Below are positions 35,101 to 43,757 of a DNA stretch of 64,000 nucleotides, one piece after another (position 1 is the first letter of the stretch; each line of letters starts with the position of its first letter). This DNA comes from Variovorax sp. (GTDB taxonomy: Bacteria; Pseudomonadota; Gammaproteobacteria; Burkholderiales; Burkholderiaceae_C). The notes under the pieces are model-generated. The model did no database searches and had not been told where the DNA came from. It saw only the letters and a program-made list of their open reading frames with translations. The stretch covers positions 124,001 to 188,000 of the forward strand of contig JAGIAI010000001.1 of the NCBI GenBank assembly GCA_017744935.1, given 5' to 3'. Both the position numbers and the translations under genes were made by a program.

Positions 35101-35220
35101 GCCCGATGCAGTCTATAGCGATTCACATGCCGCGCCGGTATCGACAGCGCGGGGGCTCGGCTGGCCCAATCCAACCACCCTTTCGATGACACCCTCGTGA
35201 ACCGCCAAGGAGTTTGTTGC

Positions 35221-36558
35221 ATGGCCACCCTGGAAGTCCCTCAAACAGCCGTCGCGCCCAATGCGCCAACGGCCAGCGCGCTCGATGCGGCCTACAGCCG
35301 CATCACGTGGCGCATCATCCCGTTCATCTTCGTGCTCTGGGTCCTGGCCTGGGTCGACCGCGTCAACGTCGGCTTCGTCAAGCTCACGATGCTCGACGAG
35401 CTCGGCTGGAGCGAAGCGATCTACGGCCTCGGCGCCGGCATCTTCTTCCTCGGTTACTTCTTCTTCGAGGTGCCCTCGAACCTGCTGCTGCAGAAGATCG
35501 GCGCGAAGAAGACCATCATGCGCATCACGATCGGCTGGGGCATCGTCTGCATCGCGACGATGTTCGTGAAGACGGCCGGGATGTTCTACTTCCTGCGCTT
35601 CCTGATGGGGGTGTTCGAAGCGGGCTTCTATCCCGGGATCATCCTGTACCTCACCTACTGGTACCCGAGCGAACGTCGCGCGAAGGCCTTCGGCATGTTC
35701 ATGTCGGCCTCGGCCATCGCGGGCGTGATCGGCGGCCCGCTGGCCGGCACGATCATGAACAACATGCACGGCGTGAACGGCTGGTCGGGCTGGCAGTGGG
35801 TGTTCCTGATCGAAGGCGTGCCTTCGGTGATCGCGGGTCTCGTGACCTGGTTCTACCTGACCGACCGCCCCGAACAGGCCAAGTGGCTCACCGCCGAACA
35901 GCGCCGCCTCGTGCATGAAGACATGGCGCGCGACGCCAAGGCGCTCGGCCATCGCGAAGAAAGCCTGCTTGCTTCGCTGAAGGACAGCCGCATGTGGCTG
36001 TTGATCCTGATCTTCTTCTGCATCATCGCGGCCAACTCCTCATTGACTTTCTTCGGCCCCTCGGTGGTCAAGGAAGTCGGCTTCACCAATCCCGCGACGG
36101 TCGGCTGGATCATGGCCTTCTCGTACCTCTGTGGCGCAGTCGGCATGATCTACAACGGCCTGCATTCGGACCGTCACCAGGAAAGCCGCCTGCATTGCGC
36201 CTTCGCGGCAGCGCTCGGTGCAGCCGGCCTTGCGCTGACAGCACTCTTCATGAAGCAGAGCCCGATGCTCGCGTTGGCGGCACAGACGCTCGCCATCGTC
36301 GGCACGATGAGCGCGATCCCCGTCTTCTGGCAGATGCCCGGCCGCTTCCTCGCCGGTGCGGCAGCCGCGGGCGGCGTGGCGCTGATCAATTCGATCGCCA
36401 ACCTGGCTGGCTTCGGAGCACCATCCATGCTCGGCGCAATCAAGACGTCGACCGGACTGCTTTCGCCGGGCCTTTTCATCGTGGCGGGGATCGAAATCCT
36501 CGCGACAGTGCTGATCATTGCCTTCATCCCCCGCTTCACGAAGAAGGCGGTGAAGTGA
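35221..36558 (+). CDS. MFS transporter, anion:cation symporter (ACS) type
   Basis: This 445-residue protein starts at ATG 35221 with AAGGAG upstream. GTG 35197 in the track is rejected. About twelve helices are visible. The ACS-family hallmarks are FVLWVLAWVDRVNVGFVKL in helix 1, GIFFLGYFFFEVPSNLLLQKIGAKK in helix 2 and the loop, and RFLMGVFEAGFYPGIILYLTYWYPSERRAKAF. Members import organic anions such as tartrate, phthalate, allantoate or ureides. It overlaps uraD by one base (TGATG), so a ureide or urate-derived substrate is likely. Confidence 0.9.
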   Translation: MATLEVPQTAVAPNAPTASALDAAYSRITWRIIPFIFVLWVLAWVDRVNVGFVKLTMLDELGWSEAIYGLGAGIFFLGYFFFEVPSNLLLQKIGAKKTIMRITIGWGIVCIATMFVKTAGMFYFLRFLMGVFEAGFYPGIILYLTYWYPSERRAKAFGMFMSASAIAGVIGGPLAGTIMNNMHGVNGWSGWQWVFLIEGVPSVIAGLVTWFYLTDRPEQAKWLTAEQRRLVHEDMARDAKALGHREESLLASLKDSRMWLLILIFFCIIAANSSLTFFGPSVVKEVGFTNPATVGWIMAFSYLCGAVGMIYNGLHSDRHQESRLHCAFAAALGAAGLALTALFMKQSPMLALAAQTLAIVGTMSAIPVFWQMPGRFLAGAAAAGGVALINSIANLAGFGAPSMLGAIKTSTGLLSPGLFIVAGIEILATVLIIAFIPRFTKKAVK

Positions 36559-37097
36559 TGAGCGCCGTACTTTCCACTCCAGAAGTTCCTGCGGCGCTCA
36601 CGCTGGCCGACATCAACCAGCTCGACCGCGTGCGCTTCGTCGCCGCGCTGGGCGGGGTGTTCGAGCATTCGCCGTGGGTCGCGACCGAAGCGTGGGCCGA
36701 ACGGCCCTTCGCGAGCATCGACCACCTGCATCGCACGATGATCGGCGTGGTGCGATCGACCTCCCGCGAGGTGCGGATCGACTTCCTGCGCATGCACCCC
36801 GAGCTCGCCGGCAAGGAAGCGCAGGCCGGCACGATGACGGACCACTCGACCGCCGAGCAGGCCGGCCTCAATGCGCTGACACGCGACGAGCTCCTGACCC
36901 TGCGCCGACTCAACGCCGAGTACGCGGCGAAGCACGGCTTCCCTTTCATCATCGCGGTGCTCAAGAACACACGATCGCAGATCTTCGACGCACTGCGCAC
37001 GCGCATCCAGCGCGATACGGACACCGAGCTCGATGCCGCGATCGAGCAGATCTCGATCATCACCCGCCTGCGCCTCGGCAGGCTCCTGGCCCACTGA
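36558..37097 (+). CDS. uraD: OHCU decarboxylase
   Basis: This 179-residue protein starts at ATG 36558, sharing a base with the MFS stop. It belongs to the 2-oxo-4-hydroxy-4-carboxy-5-ureidoimidazoline decarboxylase family, which produces (S)-allantoin in urate breakdown. It shows FEHSPWVATEAWAERPFAS, the HPELAGK segment with the catalytic histidine (about residue 78), STAEQAGLNALT and EYAAKHGFPFIIAVLKNTR. It is followed by two HIUase genes, the preceding enzyme of the pathway. No urate oxidase gene is visible in the window. Confidence 0.93.
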   Translation: MSAVLSTPEVPAALTLADINQLDRVRFVAALGGVFEHSPWVATEAWAERPFASIDHLHRTMIGVVRSTSREVRIDFLRMHPELAGKEAQAGTMTDHSTAEQAGLNALTRDELLTLRRLNAEYAAKHGFPFIIAVLKNTRSQIFDALRTRIQRDTDTELDAAIEQISIITRLRLGRLLAH

Positions 37098-37119
37098 ACG
37101 GAACGCTGGAGCGACAACC

Positions 37120-37608
37120 ATGACTTCGCCCACCCTCACCCGCCGCGCATTTCTGCCTGCGGGGCTCGCACTCGGCAGCATCGCCGCCGGCAGCGCGGTT
37201 GCACAGAATGCACCGGCCGCACTCACCACCGCGCCGGTATCGCAGCTCAACCTGAGCCCGCGCCTCACGATGCATGCGATCGACACGCACAACGGCTCGC
37301 CCGGTGCGGGCATGAAAGTGCAGCTCTCGAAATACGACGGCGACGATCTGCGCGTCTTGCGCCGCTTCGAGACGAACAAGGGCGGCCGCACGGATGAGCC
37401 GTTGCTGGTCGACGCGACCTATCAGCCGGGCCGCTACGAGTTGCTGCTGATGTTCGAGGACTACTTCGCCGCACGCGGCACGCAGTTGCCGAAGCCGAAC
37501 TTCCTCTCGCAAGTGCCGGTGCGCTTCCGCATCACCAACCCGGCGGAACGCATCCACCTCGCGATCCTGTTCACCCCCTGGGGCTACTCGTATTACCGCG
37601 GCAGCTAA
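37120..37608 (+). CDS. Hydroxyisourate hydrolase with twin-arginine export signal
   Basis: This 162-residue transthyretin-like protein carries an N-terminal Tat-type signal (TLTRRAFLPAGLALG) with likely cleavage near AVAQN. The mature part has LTMHAIDTHNGSPGAGMKVQ, NKGGRTDEPLL, IHLAILFTPWGYS and the family-defining C-terminus YYRGS. HIUase opens 5-hydroxyisourate to OHCU. Export to the periplasm is unusual for this pathway. It is followed 33 bp later by a second, leaderless copy. Start ATG 37120 is preceded by CTGGAG. Confidence 0.9.
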   Translation: MTSPTLTRRAFLPAGLALGSIAAGSAVAQNAPAALTTAPVSQLNLSPRLTMHAIDTHNGSPGAGMKVQLSKYDGDDLRVLRRFETNKGGRTDEPLLVDATYQPGRYELLLMFEDYFAARGTQLPKPNFLSQVPVRFRITNPAERIHLAILFTPWGYSYYRGS

Positions 37609-37641
37609 GCCGGCAGATCACACGCATCAAGGAGACAAGAC

Positions 37642-37995
37642 ATGGCCGGCATTTCAACCCATGTACTCAACAGCGGCACCGGGCGCCCCGGCGCGGGCAT
37701 GCGCATCGATTTCTCGGTGCGCGACGGCGACGGCTGGAAGCTGGTGAAGACCGTCACCACCAACGCCGACGGCCGCACCGACCAGCCAGTGCTCGCACCC
37801 GATGCCGCAAAGGTCGGACAGTACGAGCTGCTGTTCCACGTGGGCGACTATTTCCGCAAGCAACCCGGCGGCGAAAGCGATCCGCCTTTCCTCGACACGG
37901 TGCCGGTGCGATTCGCGATCTTCGATACCCAGCAGCACTACCACGTGCCGATGCTGTGCACCCCGTGGAGCTGCTCGACCTATCGCGGCAGCTAG
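37642..37995 (+). CDS. uraH: Hydroxyisourate hydrolase, cytoplasmic
   Basis: This 117-residue protein with AAGGAG upstream has the canonical opening ISTHVLNSGTGRPGAGM, then TNADGRTDQPVL, HYHVPMLCTPW and the C-terminal YRGS. These contain the His, Arg, His and Ser positions of HIUase active sites. The usual aromatic residue before STYRGS is Cys here. It converts 5-hydroxyisourate to OHCU for UraD, encoded two genes upstream. It ends 4 bp from the convergent pcaD gene, closing the urate operon. Confidence 0.94.
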   Translation: MAGISTHVLNSGTGRPGAGMRIDFSVRDGDGWKLVKTVTTNADGRTDQPVLAPDAAKVGQYELLFHVGDYFRKQPGGESDPPFLDTVPVRFAIFDTQQHYHVPMLCTPWSCSTYRGS

Positions 37996-37999
37996 GGCT

Positions 38000-38764
38000 T
38001 CAGAGGCTGCGCCAGAAATCCACCAGCAGCTGACTGAATTCCACCGGACGCTCCACCGCTGTCAGGTGCGCTGCGTCGATGGTTGCCAGGCGCGAACCCG
38101 GAATCGCCGCCGCCATGGCTTCGGACATGGCTGGCGGCGTCGCTTCGTCGCGCTTGCCGGCGATGACCAGCGTCGGCACGGCGATGGAGCGATTGCTCTC
38201 GCGGAAATCGATCGCCGCTACCGCATGGCAACTCGCGATGTAGCTAGCGGCATCGTTGGCAACGAGTGTTTCGGTGAGCTTGCGGGCGGCTTCGGCGCCT
38301 TCCGGTGTCGAGGCGTATTCAGGCGTGAGCCAGCGCCCCACCGCGCCGGGCGCGATCGCGGCGACGCCCTGAGCCTGCACGGTCTCGACGCGCGTGCGCC
38401 ACGGCGCCTGGTCGGGATAGTGCGATGACGAATTCGCGATCACCACACTCCTGAGCAGTTGCGGATGCTTCGGTGCCAGCGCCTGCGCGGTCATGCCGCC
38501 CATCGAGAGCCCGACGAAATGCACGGGTTCGCCACCCGTCTCGCGCACGATGAGTTCCGCGACATCGTCGGCCAGCGTCTGCATCGTGAGCGGACCCGCC
38601 ACCACTTCGGACTTGCCGTGATTGCGATGGTCGTAGCGCAGCACCGTGTGCGCGCGGGCAAGTTGCTCGGCCACGCCGTCCCACATGTGCAAGTCGCAGC
38701 CCAGTGCGTGGCTCAGCACGACGATCGGGCCGTTGCCTTCGCGGAGGACATTCAGATGGGTCAT
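38000..38764 (-). CDS. pcaD: 3-oxoadipate enol-lactonase
   Basis: This 254-residue alpha/beta hydrolase matches PcaD: VVLSHALGCDLHMWDGV, YDHRNHGKSEV, the nucleophile elbow GLSMGGMTAQAL (Ser at about residue 88), GAVGRWLTPEY and the C-terminal His in IDAAHLTAVERP. It hydrolyses 3-oxoadipate enol-lactone to 3-oxoadipate. Its start overlaps pcaC by 4 bp. It is the last gene of the long catabolic run that begins with the shikimate-dehydrogenase-like gene at 47656. Confidence 0.94.
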   Translation of the reverse strand: MTHLNVLREGNGPIVVLSHALGCDLHMWDGVAEQLARAHTVLRYDHRNHGKSEVVAGPLTMQTLADDVAELIVRETGGEPVHFVGLSMGGMTAQALAPKHPQLLRSVVIANSSSHYPDQAPWRTRVETVQAQGVAAIAPGAVGRWLTPEYASTPEGAEAARKLTETLVANDAASYIASCHAVAAIDFRESNRSIAVPTLVIAGKRDEATPPAMSEAMAAAIPGSRLATIDAAHLTAVERPVEFSQLLVDFWRSL

Positions 38765-39186
38765 GCGAGCAGGCCCTTTTCGCGCAGGATGCCCGTGGCA
38801 ATGCCGAAGGCGTGATTGGCAGCCGGCACGCCGCAGTAGATGGCGGCCATCATGATCACCTCCTTGATCTCCTCGGGCGAAAGGCGCGAGTCCGACGGGC
38901 CGTCGAGCGCCGCACGCACATGTAGCGCGAACTCGTCGTAGGCGTGGATGCCGAGCAGCATCGACAGCACCATGAAGCGGCGCGTCTTGTCGCCCAGTGC
39001 AGGGCGGCCCCAGATGTCATTCCAGGCGTGACGGGTGATGAGTTCCTGGAACTCGCTGTTGAAGGCGTTACGGTTGGCGAGCGATTTGTCGACCCAGGCA
39101 TCGCCCAGCACACGGCGGCGATTGAGAAGGCCGCTTTCGTACGAGTTATTGGATTCGTCCTGGGGCGGCGTCGGAGCGGAAGTCAT
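38761..39186 (-). CDS. pcaC: 4-carboxymuconolactone decarboxylase
   Basis: This 141-residue protein starts at ATG 39186, overlapping the pcaB stop by 4 bp. The track's 39423 start lies inside pcaB. It shows NSEFQELITRHAWNDIWGRPALGDKTRRF, LGIHAYDEFALHVRAAL and IYCGVPAANHAFGIA, the CMD-family pattern with the PcaC-specific N-terminus. It decarboxylates 4-carboxymuconolactone to 3-oxoadipate enol-lactone, the PcaD substrate. It is a single-domain protein and not a PcaCD/PcaL fusion. Confidence 0.94.
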   Translation of the reverse strand: MTSAPTPPQDESNNSYESGLLNRRRVLGDAWVDKSLANRNAFNSEFQELITRHAWNDIWGRPALGDKTRRFMVLSMLLGIHAYDEFALHVRAALDGPSDSRLSPEEIKEVIMMAAIYCGVPAANHAFGIATGILREKGLLA

Positions 39187-40394
39187 TTGGCCAGTCGGGG
39201 TGGATTGAGTTGGGCTTGCAGCACCAGCGCCTGTGCCAGGGCCATTTCGCCTGCGGGCACGGCGAGCGCCGGATCGAACCATTCGTCGGCGGCATCGCGC
39301 GGAAGCTCGGCGCGCAGGCGGTCGATATTGGACCGCATCCGCGCCGCGTCCACCTGAAGCCCCGGCAATGCCCCTGCGAGCGCACGCACGCTGCCGTGCG
39401 CCGACATCAGCAATTGCGGCCATTCCCCAAGCTCGGCCTGCCAGGCGCCAAGGGCGCGCTCATGTTCCTGCGGCATCGTCTGGAGCAGCGCGGCGATGCG
39501 CTGCGGCGCGCGTTCGGCAGCGGCAAGGGCGACCATCGACGCCACCGGGTTTCGCTTGTGCGGCATCGCCGACGAACCGCCGCGGCCGGGTTCGTTCGGC
39601 TCGGTCAGTTCGCCGACCTCGTACTGGGCCATCAAGGAGATGTCCTTCGCGATCTTGCCGAGGCTGCCGACCATGATGCCGAGCTCGCAGCCCAGCGCAA
39701 TCCACTCGTCGCGCTGCGTGTGCCAAGTCGCGCCCGGGTCGCCGAGCCCCAGTGCTTCGGCCATGCGCCGCCGCACCTGCGGGCCCTGCCCCTTCATCTG
39801 CGCGAGCGTTCCCACCGCGCCGCCGAGCTGCACGTTCAGGGCGTTACGCGCGGCTTGCGCAATGCGATCGCGACTGCGCACCAGTGGCGCGGCCCATCCG
39901 ACGCACTTGAGACCAAAGCTCGTGACCGAAGCCGGCTGCATCAGCGTGCGCGCCAGGATCGGCGTGGTCGCGTGCTGTTCGGCATGCCGGAGCAACGTCT
40001 GCGCAGCCTTGGCGAGATCGGCCTGGACCAGCGACACTGCTTCGCGCGTGACAAGCGCCATGGCGCTGTCGATCACGTCCTGGCTGGTGCTGCCGAAATG
40101 CACGTATGGCACCGCGTGGGCGTTGAAGAGGCCCACCGCCTCTTTCAGGCTCTTCACGAGCGGGATGGCAATGCTGCCGGCCCGGCCGCTTTCGCGCACG
40201 ATCTTCGCGACATCGAAGAGCTCGACCTTGCAGCTGCCGACGATCGAATGCGCGGCCGATTCGGGGATGAGCCCGACCTGCGCCTGCGCGCGCGCCAGTG
40301 CGGCCTCGAAACGCAACATCGCATCGACGAAGTTGTGGTCGCTGAAGGCCGCCAGCGTTTCGGAACTCGAGAGGAATCCTTCGAAGACGCTCAT
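39183..40394 (-). CDS. pcaB: 3-carboxy-cis,cis-muconate cycloisomerase
   Basis: This 403-residue member of the fumarase/aspartase superfamily has YVHFGSTSQDVIDSAMAL (about 99-116), TLMQPASVTSFGLK and the signature GGSSAMPHKRNPVAS (about 269-283). It lactonises 3-carboxymuconate from protocatechuate 3,4-cleavage. It follows the shikimate-dehydrogenase-like gene by 12 bp and overlaps pcaC. The ring-cleaving pcaGH genes that make its substrate are not in the window. Confidence 0.95.
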   Translation of the reverse strand: MSVFEGFLSSSETLAAFSDHNFVDAMLRFEAALARAQAQVGLIPESAAHSIVGSCKVELFDVAKIVRESGRAGSIAIPLVKSLKEAVGLFNAHAVPYVHFGSTSQDVIDSAMALVTREAVSLVQADLAKAAQTLLRHAEQHATTPILARTLMQPASVTSFGLKCVGWAAPLVRSRDRIAQAARNALNVQLGGAVGTLAQMKGQGPQVRRRMAEALGLGDPGATWHTQRDEWIALGCELGIMVGSLGKIAKDISLMAQYEVGELTEPNEPGRGGSSAMPHKRNPVASMVALAAAERAPQRIAALLQTMPQEHERALGAWQAELGEWPQLLMSAHGSVRALAGALPGLQVDAARMRSNIDRLRAELPRDAADEWFDPALAVPAGEMALAQALVLQAQLNPPRLAK

Positions 40395-40406
40395 GGCGCT
40401 CGGTGT

Positions 40407-41240
40407 TCAGTAAGCCAGGGTGGCGACGGCGCGCAGTTCCTCGGCCGTGGCGCTGCCGTAGCCGAAGAATTCGAGATAGGCCGGGATCATCTCGAAGAGC
40501 ATGTCGGTCCCGACCTGCACGGAGCAGCCCTTTTCCCTGGCGGCGCGCAGGAGCGGTGTGTATTCGCTCTTCATCACCACCTCACCGACGAAAGTGGTCG
40601 GCGCGATGCGGTCGATGTCGAAAGGCAGCGGATCGCCTTCCTTCATGCCGAGCGGCGTGGCGTTGACCACGAGATCGAAACCGGCGGGATCTTTGGAACC
40701 GGTGGTGACCTTGAGCTTCGGGTAGTGCGTGCGCAGCCGCTCCGCAAGCGCGTCGGCGGATGCATCGTTCATGTCGAACAGCGCCATTTCCGCGACATTG
40801 GCCGCCGCAAGCGAGGCCGCGATGGCCGATCCGACACCGCCGCTGCCCGACACCAGCACGCGCGTGCCATCGAGCGACCGGCCCTTGCGTTGCACGCCGC
40901 GCACGAAGCCGGCGCCGTCGAATTGGTCGCCAATCAGCCTGCCGTCGGGCCGCTTGAGTACCGCGTTGCAGGCGCCCGCAATCTTCGCGGTCGGCGTGGT
41001 CTCGTCGACCAGCGACATCGTCGTGATCTTGTGCGGCATGGTCACGAGCGCGCCGCGGAGGTTGGTGAACTTGAAGACCGACGCAAACGCCTCCGGATAG
41101 TCCTCGGGCTTCACACCCATCGGGATGACCACGGCGTCGATGCCCTGCTTGTCGAACCAGGGGTTGTAGATCATGGGAGCCTTGAAGCTCTCCGTCGGAT
41201 AGCCCAGGTGGGCGATGAGGGTCGTCTTGCCGGAAATCAT
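40407..41240 (-). CDS. Shikimate/quinate dehydrogenase family protein (paralogue 1, atypical)
   Basis: This 277-residue AroE-fold protein has a Rossmann NAD(P) motif VLVSGSGGVGSAIAASLAAA (about 128-147), the catalytic-lysine segment VTMPHKITT (about 67-75), GACNAVL and FDGAGF, which keeps the conserved Asp. The canonical N-terminal substrate motif HSxSP is replaced by TESFKAP, so the ligand may be quinate, dehydroquinate or another cyclitol acid. It lies between livF and pcaB, in the catabolic operon, which argues against a biosynthetic role. A second paralogue heads the same operon. Confidence 0.85.
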   Translation of the reverse strand: MISGKTTLIAHLGYPTESFKAPMIYNPWFDKQGIDAVVIPMGVKPEDYPEAFASVFKFTNLRGALVTMPHKITTMSLVDETTPTAKIAGACNAVLKRPDGRLIGDQFDGAGFVRGVQRKGRSLDGTRVLVSGSGGVGSAIAASLAAANVAEMALFDMNDASADALAERLRTHYPKLKVTTGSKDPAGFDLVVNATPLGMKEGDPLPFDIDRIAPTTFVGEVVMKSEYTPLLRAAREKGCSVQVGTDMLFEMIPAYLEFFGYGSATAEELRAVATLAY

Positions 41241-41261
41241 TGCAGTTGTCCTATGGATGAA

Positions 41262-42017
41262 TCAGGCGGTCGCCGCTGCCGCCGCATGGGCGCCGCCGAG
41301 GAAAAGCCGTTCGATGTTCGGGTCGGCCAGCAGTTCGTCGGCCCGCTTGTGCAGCACGAGGCGGCCCGATTCGAGGGCGATTGCCTCGTCCGCCATGCGT
41401 AGCGCGCTCTTCACGTTCTGCTCGACCATCAGCACCGTGGTGCCCCCGTCGGCCAGCCGGCGCAGCAACTTGAAGACGTCCTGAACCACGATCGGCGACA
41501 AGCCGATGGAAGGCTCGTCGATCAGGATCACCTTGGGCCGGAGCAGCAGCGCGCGGCCGACTTCGAGCTGCTTCTGCTCGCCGCCCGAAAGCGACGCCGC
41601 GGCGCTGTGCATGCGCTCCCTGACGCGCGGGAAGAACTTCAGCACCTCGGGGATGCGCTCGTGCGTGGTCTTCATGCCCAGCGTGATACCGCCGAGCTCG
41701 AGGTTCTCGAAGGCGGTGAGCTGGCCGAACAGGTTGCGCCCCTGCGGGACGAAGGCGACCCCATGCTTTACCAGCAGGTCGCGCGCACTGGCACCGGTGA
41801 TGTCCTGCCCGTCGAGGCGGATCGCGCCCTGTCGCACCTTGAGCAGGCCGAACATCGTCTTCAACACCGTGGACTTGCCCGCGCCGTTGGGCCCGAGCAG
41901 CAGCGTGATCCTGCCGCGCTTCGCCTTGAACGACAGGTTGTTGAGGATCATGAAATCCTTGTAGCCCGCGACGACGTTGTCGAATTCGATGCAGGTGTCG
42001 TTGTTCATCGCGCTCAT
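41262..42017 (-). CDS. livF: LivF-type ABC transporter ATP-binding protein
   Basis: This 251-residue ATPase is read from ATG 42017, one base after the livG stop. ATGs at 42038 and 42008 are alternatives. It has Walker A LLLGPNGAGKSTVLK (about 38-52), Q-loop FVPQGRNLF, signature LSGGEQKQLEVGRALLL and Walker B VILIDEPSIGLSP. It is the second ATPase of the branched-chain-amino-acid-type (HAAT) transporter encoded here. Substrate is set by the binding protein, and aromatic or alicyclic acids are likelier than leucine given the operon. Confidence 0.93.
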   Translation of the reverse strand: MSAMNNDTCIEFDNVVAGYKDFMILNNLSFKAKRGRITLLLGPNGAGKSTVLKTMFGLLKVRQGAIRLDGQDITGASARDLLVKHGVAFVPQGRNLFGQLTAFENLELGGITLGMKTTHERIPEVLKFFPRVRERMHSAAASLSGGEQKQLEVGRALLLRPKVILIDEPSIGLSPIVVQDVFKLLRRLADGGTTVLMVEQNVKSALRMADEAIALESGRLVLHKRADELLADPNIERLFLGGAHAAAAATA

Positions 42018-42018
42018 C

Positions 42019-42765
42019 TCAGTTTCCAAGGTAGGCATCGAGGACCTGCTTGTTGGCGCGAATCTCCGCCGGCGTGCCGACAGCCATCACCTTGCCTTCG
42101 ACCATCACCATGATCCGGTGGCACAGGTCCATCACGAAGTCCATGTTGTGCTCGATCACGACGAAGCTGCCACGACGCGAGCGGTTGAGGTCCTTCAGCA
42201 GCGACGAGAGGCCGCTCACGAGGCTCGGGTTCACGCCGGCGCAGGGCTCGTCGAGCAGCACGAGATCCGGGTCGCTCATGAAGGCCATCCCGATATCCAC
42301 CAGCTTCTGCTGCCCGTAGGACAGCGTGCCGGCCTTCTTGTCGGCAACGTGGCGGATGCGGAACTGGTCGATCAGCGCATCGGCCTTGGGACCGAGGCCG
42401 GAATCGCCGGGCGCGAACATGCGACTCCACATCGTGCCCTGATGCTCCTGCGCCGCGACGATGAGGTTCTCGCGCACGGTCATCTTTCCGAAGACCTGCA
42501 GGGTCTGGAACGTGCGGCCGACGCCGCGCCGGTTGAGCTCCAATGGTCCGAGCTTGGTGACGTCATCGCCGTTGAGTTCGATGCGTCCGGCATCAGGCGT
42601 GATCTGACCGAGCATGCAGTTGAACAGCGTGGTCTTGCCGGAGCCGTTGGGGCCGATCACCCCGAAGATCTCGCCGGGCCGGACCTCGAAGCTCACGCCG
42701 CTGACGGCCTGGATCGCGCCGTAGGACTTGCGGAGATCGGTCACGCGCAGGACAGGCGCACTCAT
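42019..42765 (-). CDS. livG: LivG-type ABC transporter ATP-binding protein
   Basis: This 248-residue ATPase has Walker A VIGPNGSGKTTLFN (about 36-49), the RTFQTLQVFGKMTVREN Q-loop region, signature LSYGQQKLVDIGMAFM and Walker B LVLLDEPCAGVNP. A LivG-like C-terminus follows (VMVEGKVMAVGTPAEI). It overlaps livM by 4 bp and livF begins one base after it. Confidence 0.94.
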   Translation of the reverse strand: MSAPVLRVTDLRKSYGAIQAVSGVSFEVRPGEIFGVIGPNGSGKTTLFNCMLGQITPDAGRIELNGDDVTKLGPLELNRRGVGRTFQTLQVFGKMTVRENLIVAAQEHQGTMWSRMFAPGDSGLGPKADALIDQFRIRHVADKKAGTLSYGQQKLVDIGMAFMSDPDLVLLDEPCAGVNPSLVSGLSSLLKDLNRSRRGSFVVIEHNMDFVMDLCHRIMVMVEGKVMAVGTPAEIRANKQVLDAYLGN

Positions 42766-43757
42766 TGGACCACCCCCACCTTCTGCGCCATGGCAGCGCG
42801 AGCCAGCGATGCTTCGCGCGATTCGCGGCGCGCTCTGATGCGATCGGGGAGCGACAGCAAGCCGTCAGGCAGCCACACCATCAGCAGCACGACGGCCGCG
42901 CCGAACAACGGCAGGTACCAGTCGGAAACGCCCGGCACGTCGCGCAGCCATTCCGGCAGCACCACGCCGACCGCGGCACCCAGCACGGGCCCCCAGAAGT
43001 AGCCGGGCCCGCCGACCACGACCATGAGGTACATCATGATCGAGGCCGCCACGGTGAACGGGGCCGGCTCGATGAACTGCACCAGCGAAGCGAACAAGCC
43101 GCCCGCCACACCCGCGTAGGCGGCGCCGATGGCGAAGCTCAACAGCGTGTAGCCGCGCACGCTGATGCCCAGGCTCTCCGCGCGGATCGGGTTGTCGCGA
43201 AGCGCGGTGAAGGCCTTGCCCCACGGCGAACGGAGCAGGCCCCATAGCGCAATCGCGAGCAGCACCGCGACTGCCAGCACCAGGTAGTAGTACGGCCGGT
43301 TGCCCTCCAGCGAGAGGCCGAAGAGCGACGGACGCGCCACGTTGTTGATGCCGAAGGTGCCGCCTGTGAGCCACTCTTCGTTGCGCATCACAAGCCAGAT
43401 CGCGGTGTTGAAGCCCAGCGTCGCAAAGGCGAGGTAGATGGTCTGCACCCGCAACGCCGGGAAGCCGAGCACCAGCCCAACCGCGAAGCACAACACTGCA
43501 GCAAGCGGCAACCCGAGCCAGAAGCTGAAGCCCGCCTTGAGCATCAGCGCCACGGTGTAAGCGCCGATGCCGAGAAAGGCTGCATGGCCGAGCGACTTCT
43601 GCCCCGCATAGCCGACCGTGAGGTTGAGCCCCATCGTCGCGATGATGAAGATCAGCCAGTAGCTCAGCAGGTACACGCCGTAGTTCTTGAGGAACTGCGG
43701 CGCGATGAGCATTGCGGCCAGCGCGGCGGCGATGAAGAGCGCATTGAGCTTTTTCAT
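42762..43757 (-). CDS. livM: LivM-type ABC transporter permease
   Basis: This 331-residue permease has about ten helices. The LivM hallmarks are MGLNLTVGYAGQKSLGHAAFLGIGAY (about 42-67), GFPALRVQTIYLAFATLGFN and the EAA-like ALRDNPIRAESLGISVRGYTLLSFAIGAAYAGVAGGL. An Arg-rich C-terminal tail (PDRIRARRESREASLARAAM) is long for the family. It overlaps both livH and livG by 4 bp. Confidence 0.93.
   Translation of the reverse strand: MKKLNALFIAAALAAMLIAPQFLKNYGVYLLSYWLIFIIATMGLNLTVGYAGQKSLGHAAFLGIGAYTVALMLKAGFSFWLGLPLAAVLCFAVGLVLGFPALRVQTIYLAFATLGFNTAIWLVMRNEEWLTGGTFGINNVARPSLFGLSLEGNRPYYYLVLAVAVLLAIALWGLLRSPWGKAFTALRDNPIRAESLGISVRGYTLLSFAIGAAYAGVAGGLFASLVQFIEPAPFTVAASIMMYLMVVVGGPGYFWGPVLGAAVGVVLPEWLRDVPGVSDWYLPLFGAAVVLLMVWLPDGLLSLPDRIRARRESREASLARAAMAQKVGVVQ

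Noticed and set aside
39210-41402. 730-residue plus-strand ORF opposite pcaB and the AroE-like gene
   Set aside because: Antisense shadow. Both minus-strand genes show full family signatures.
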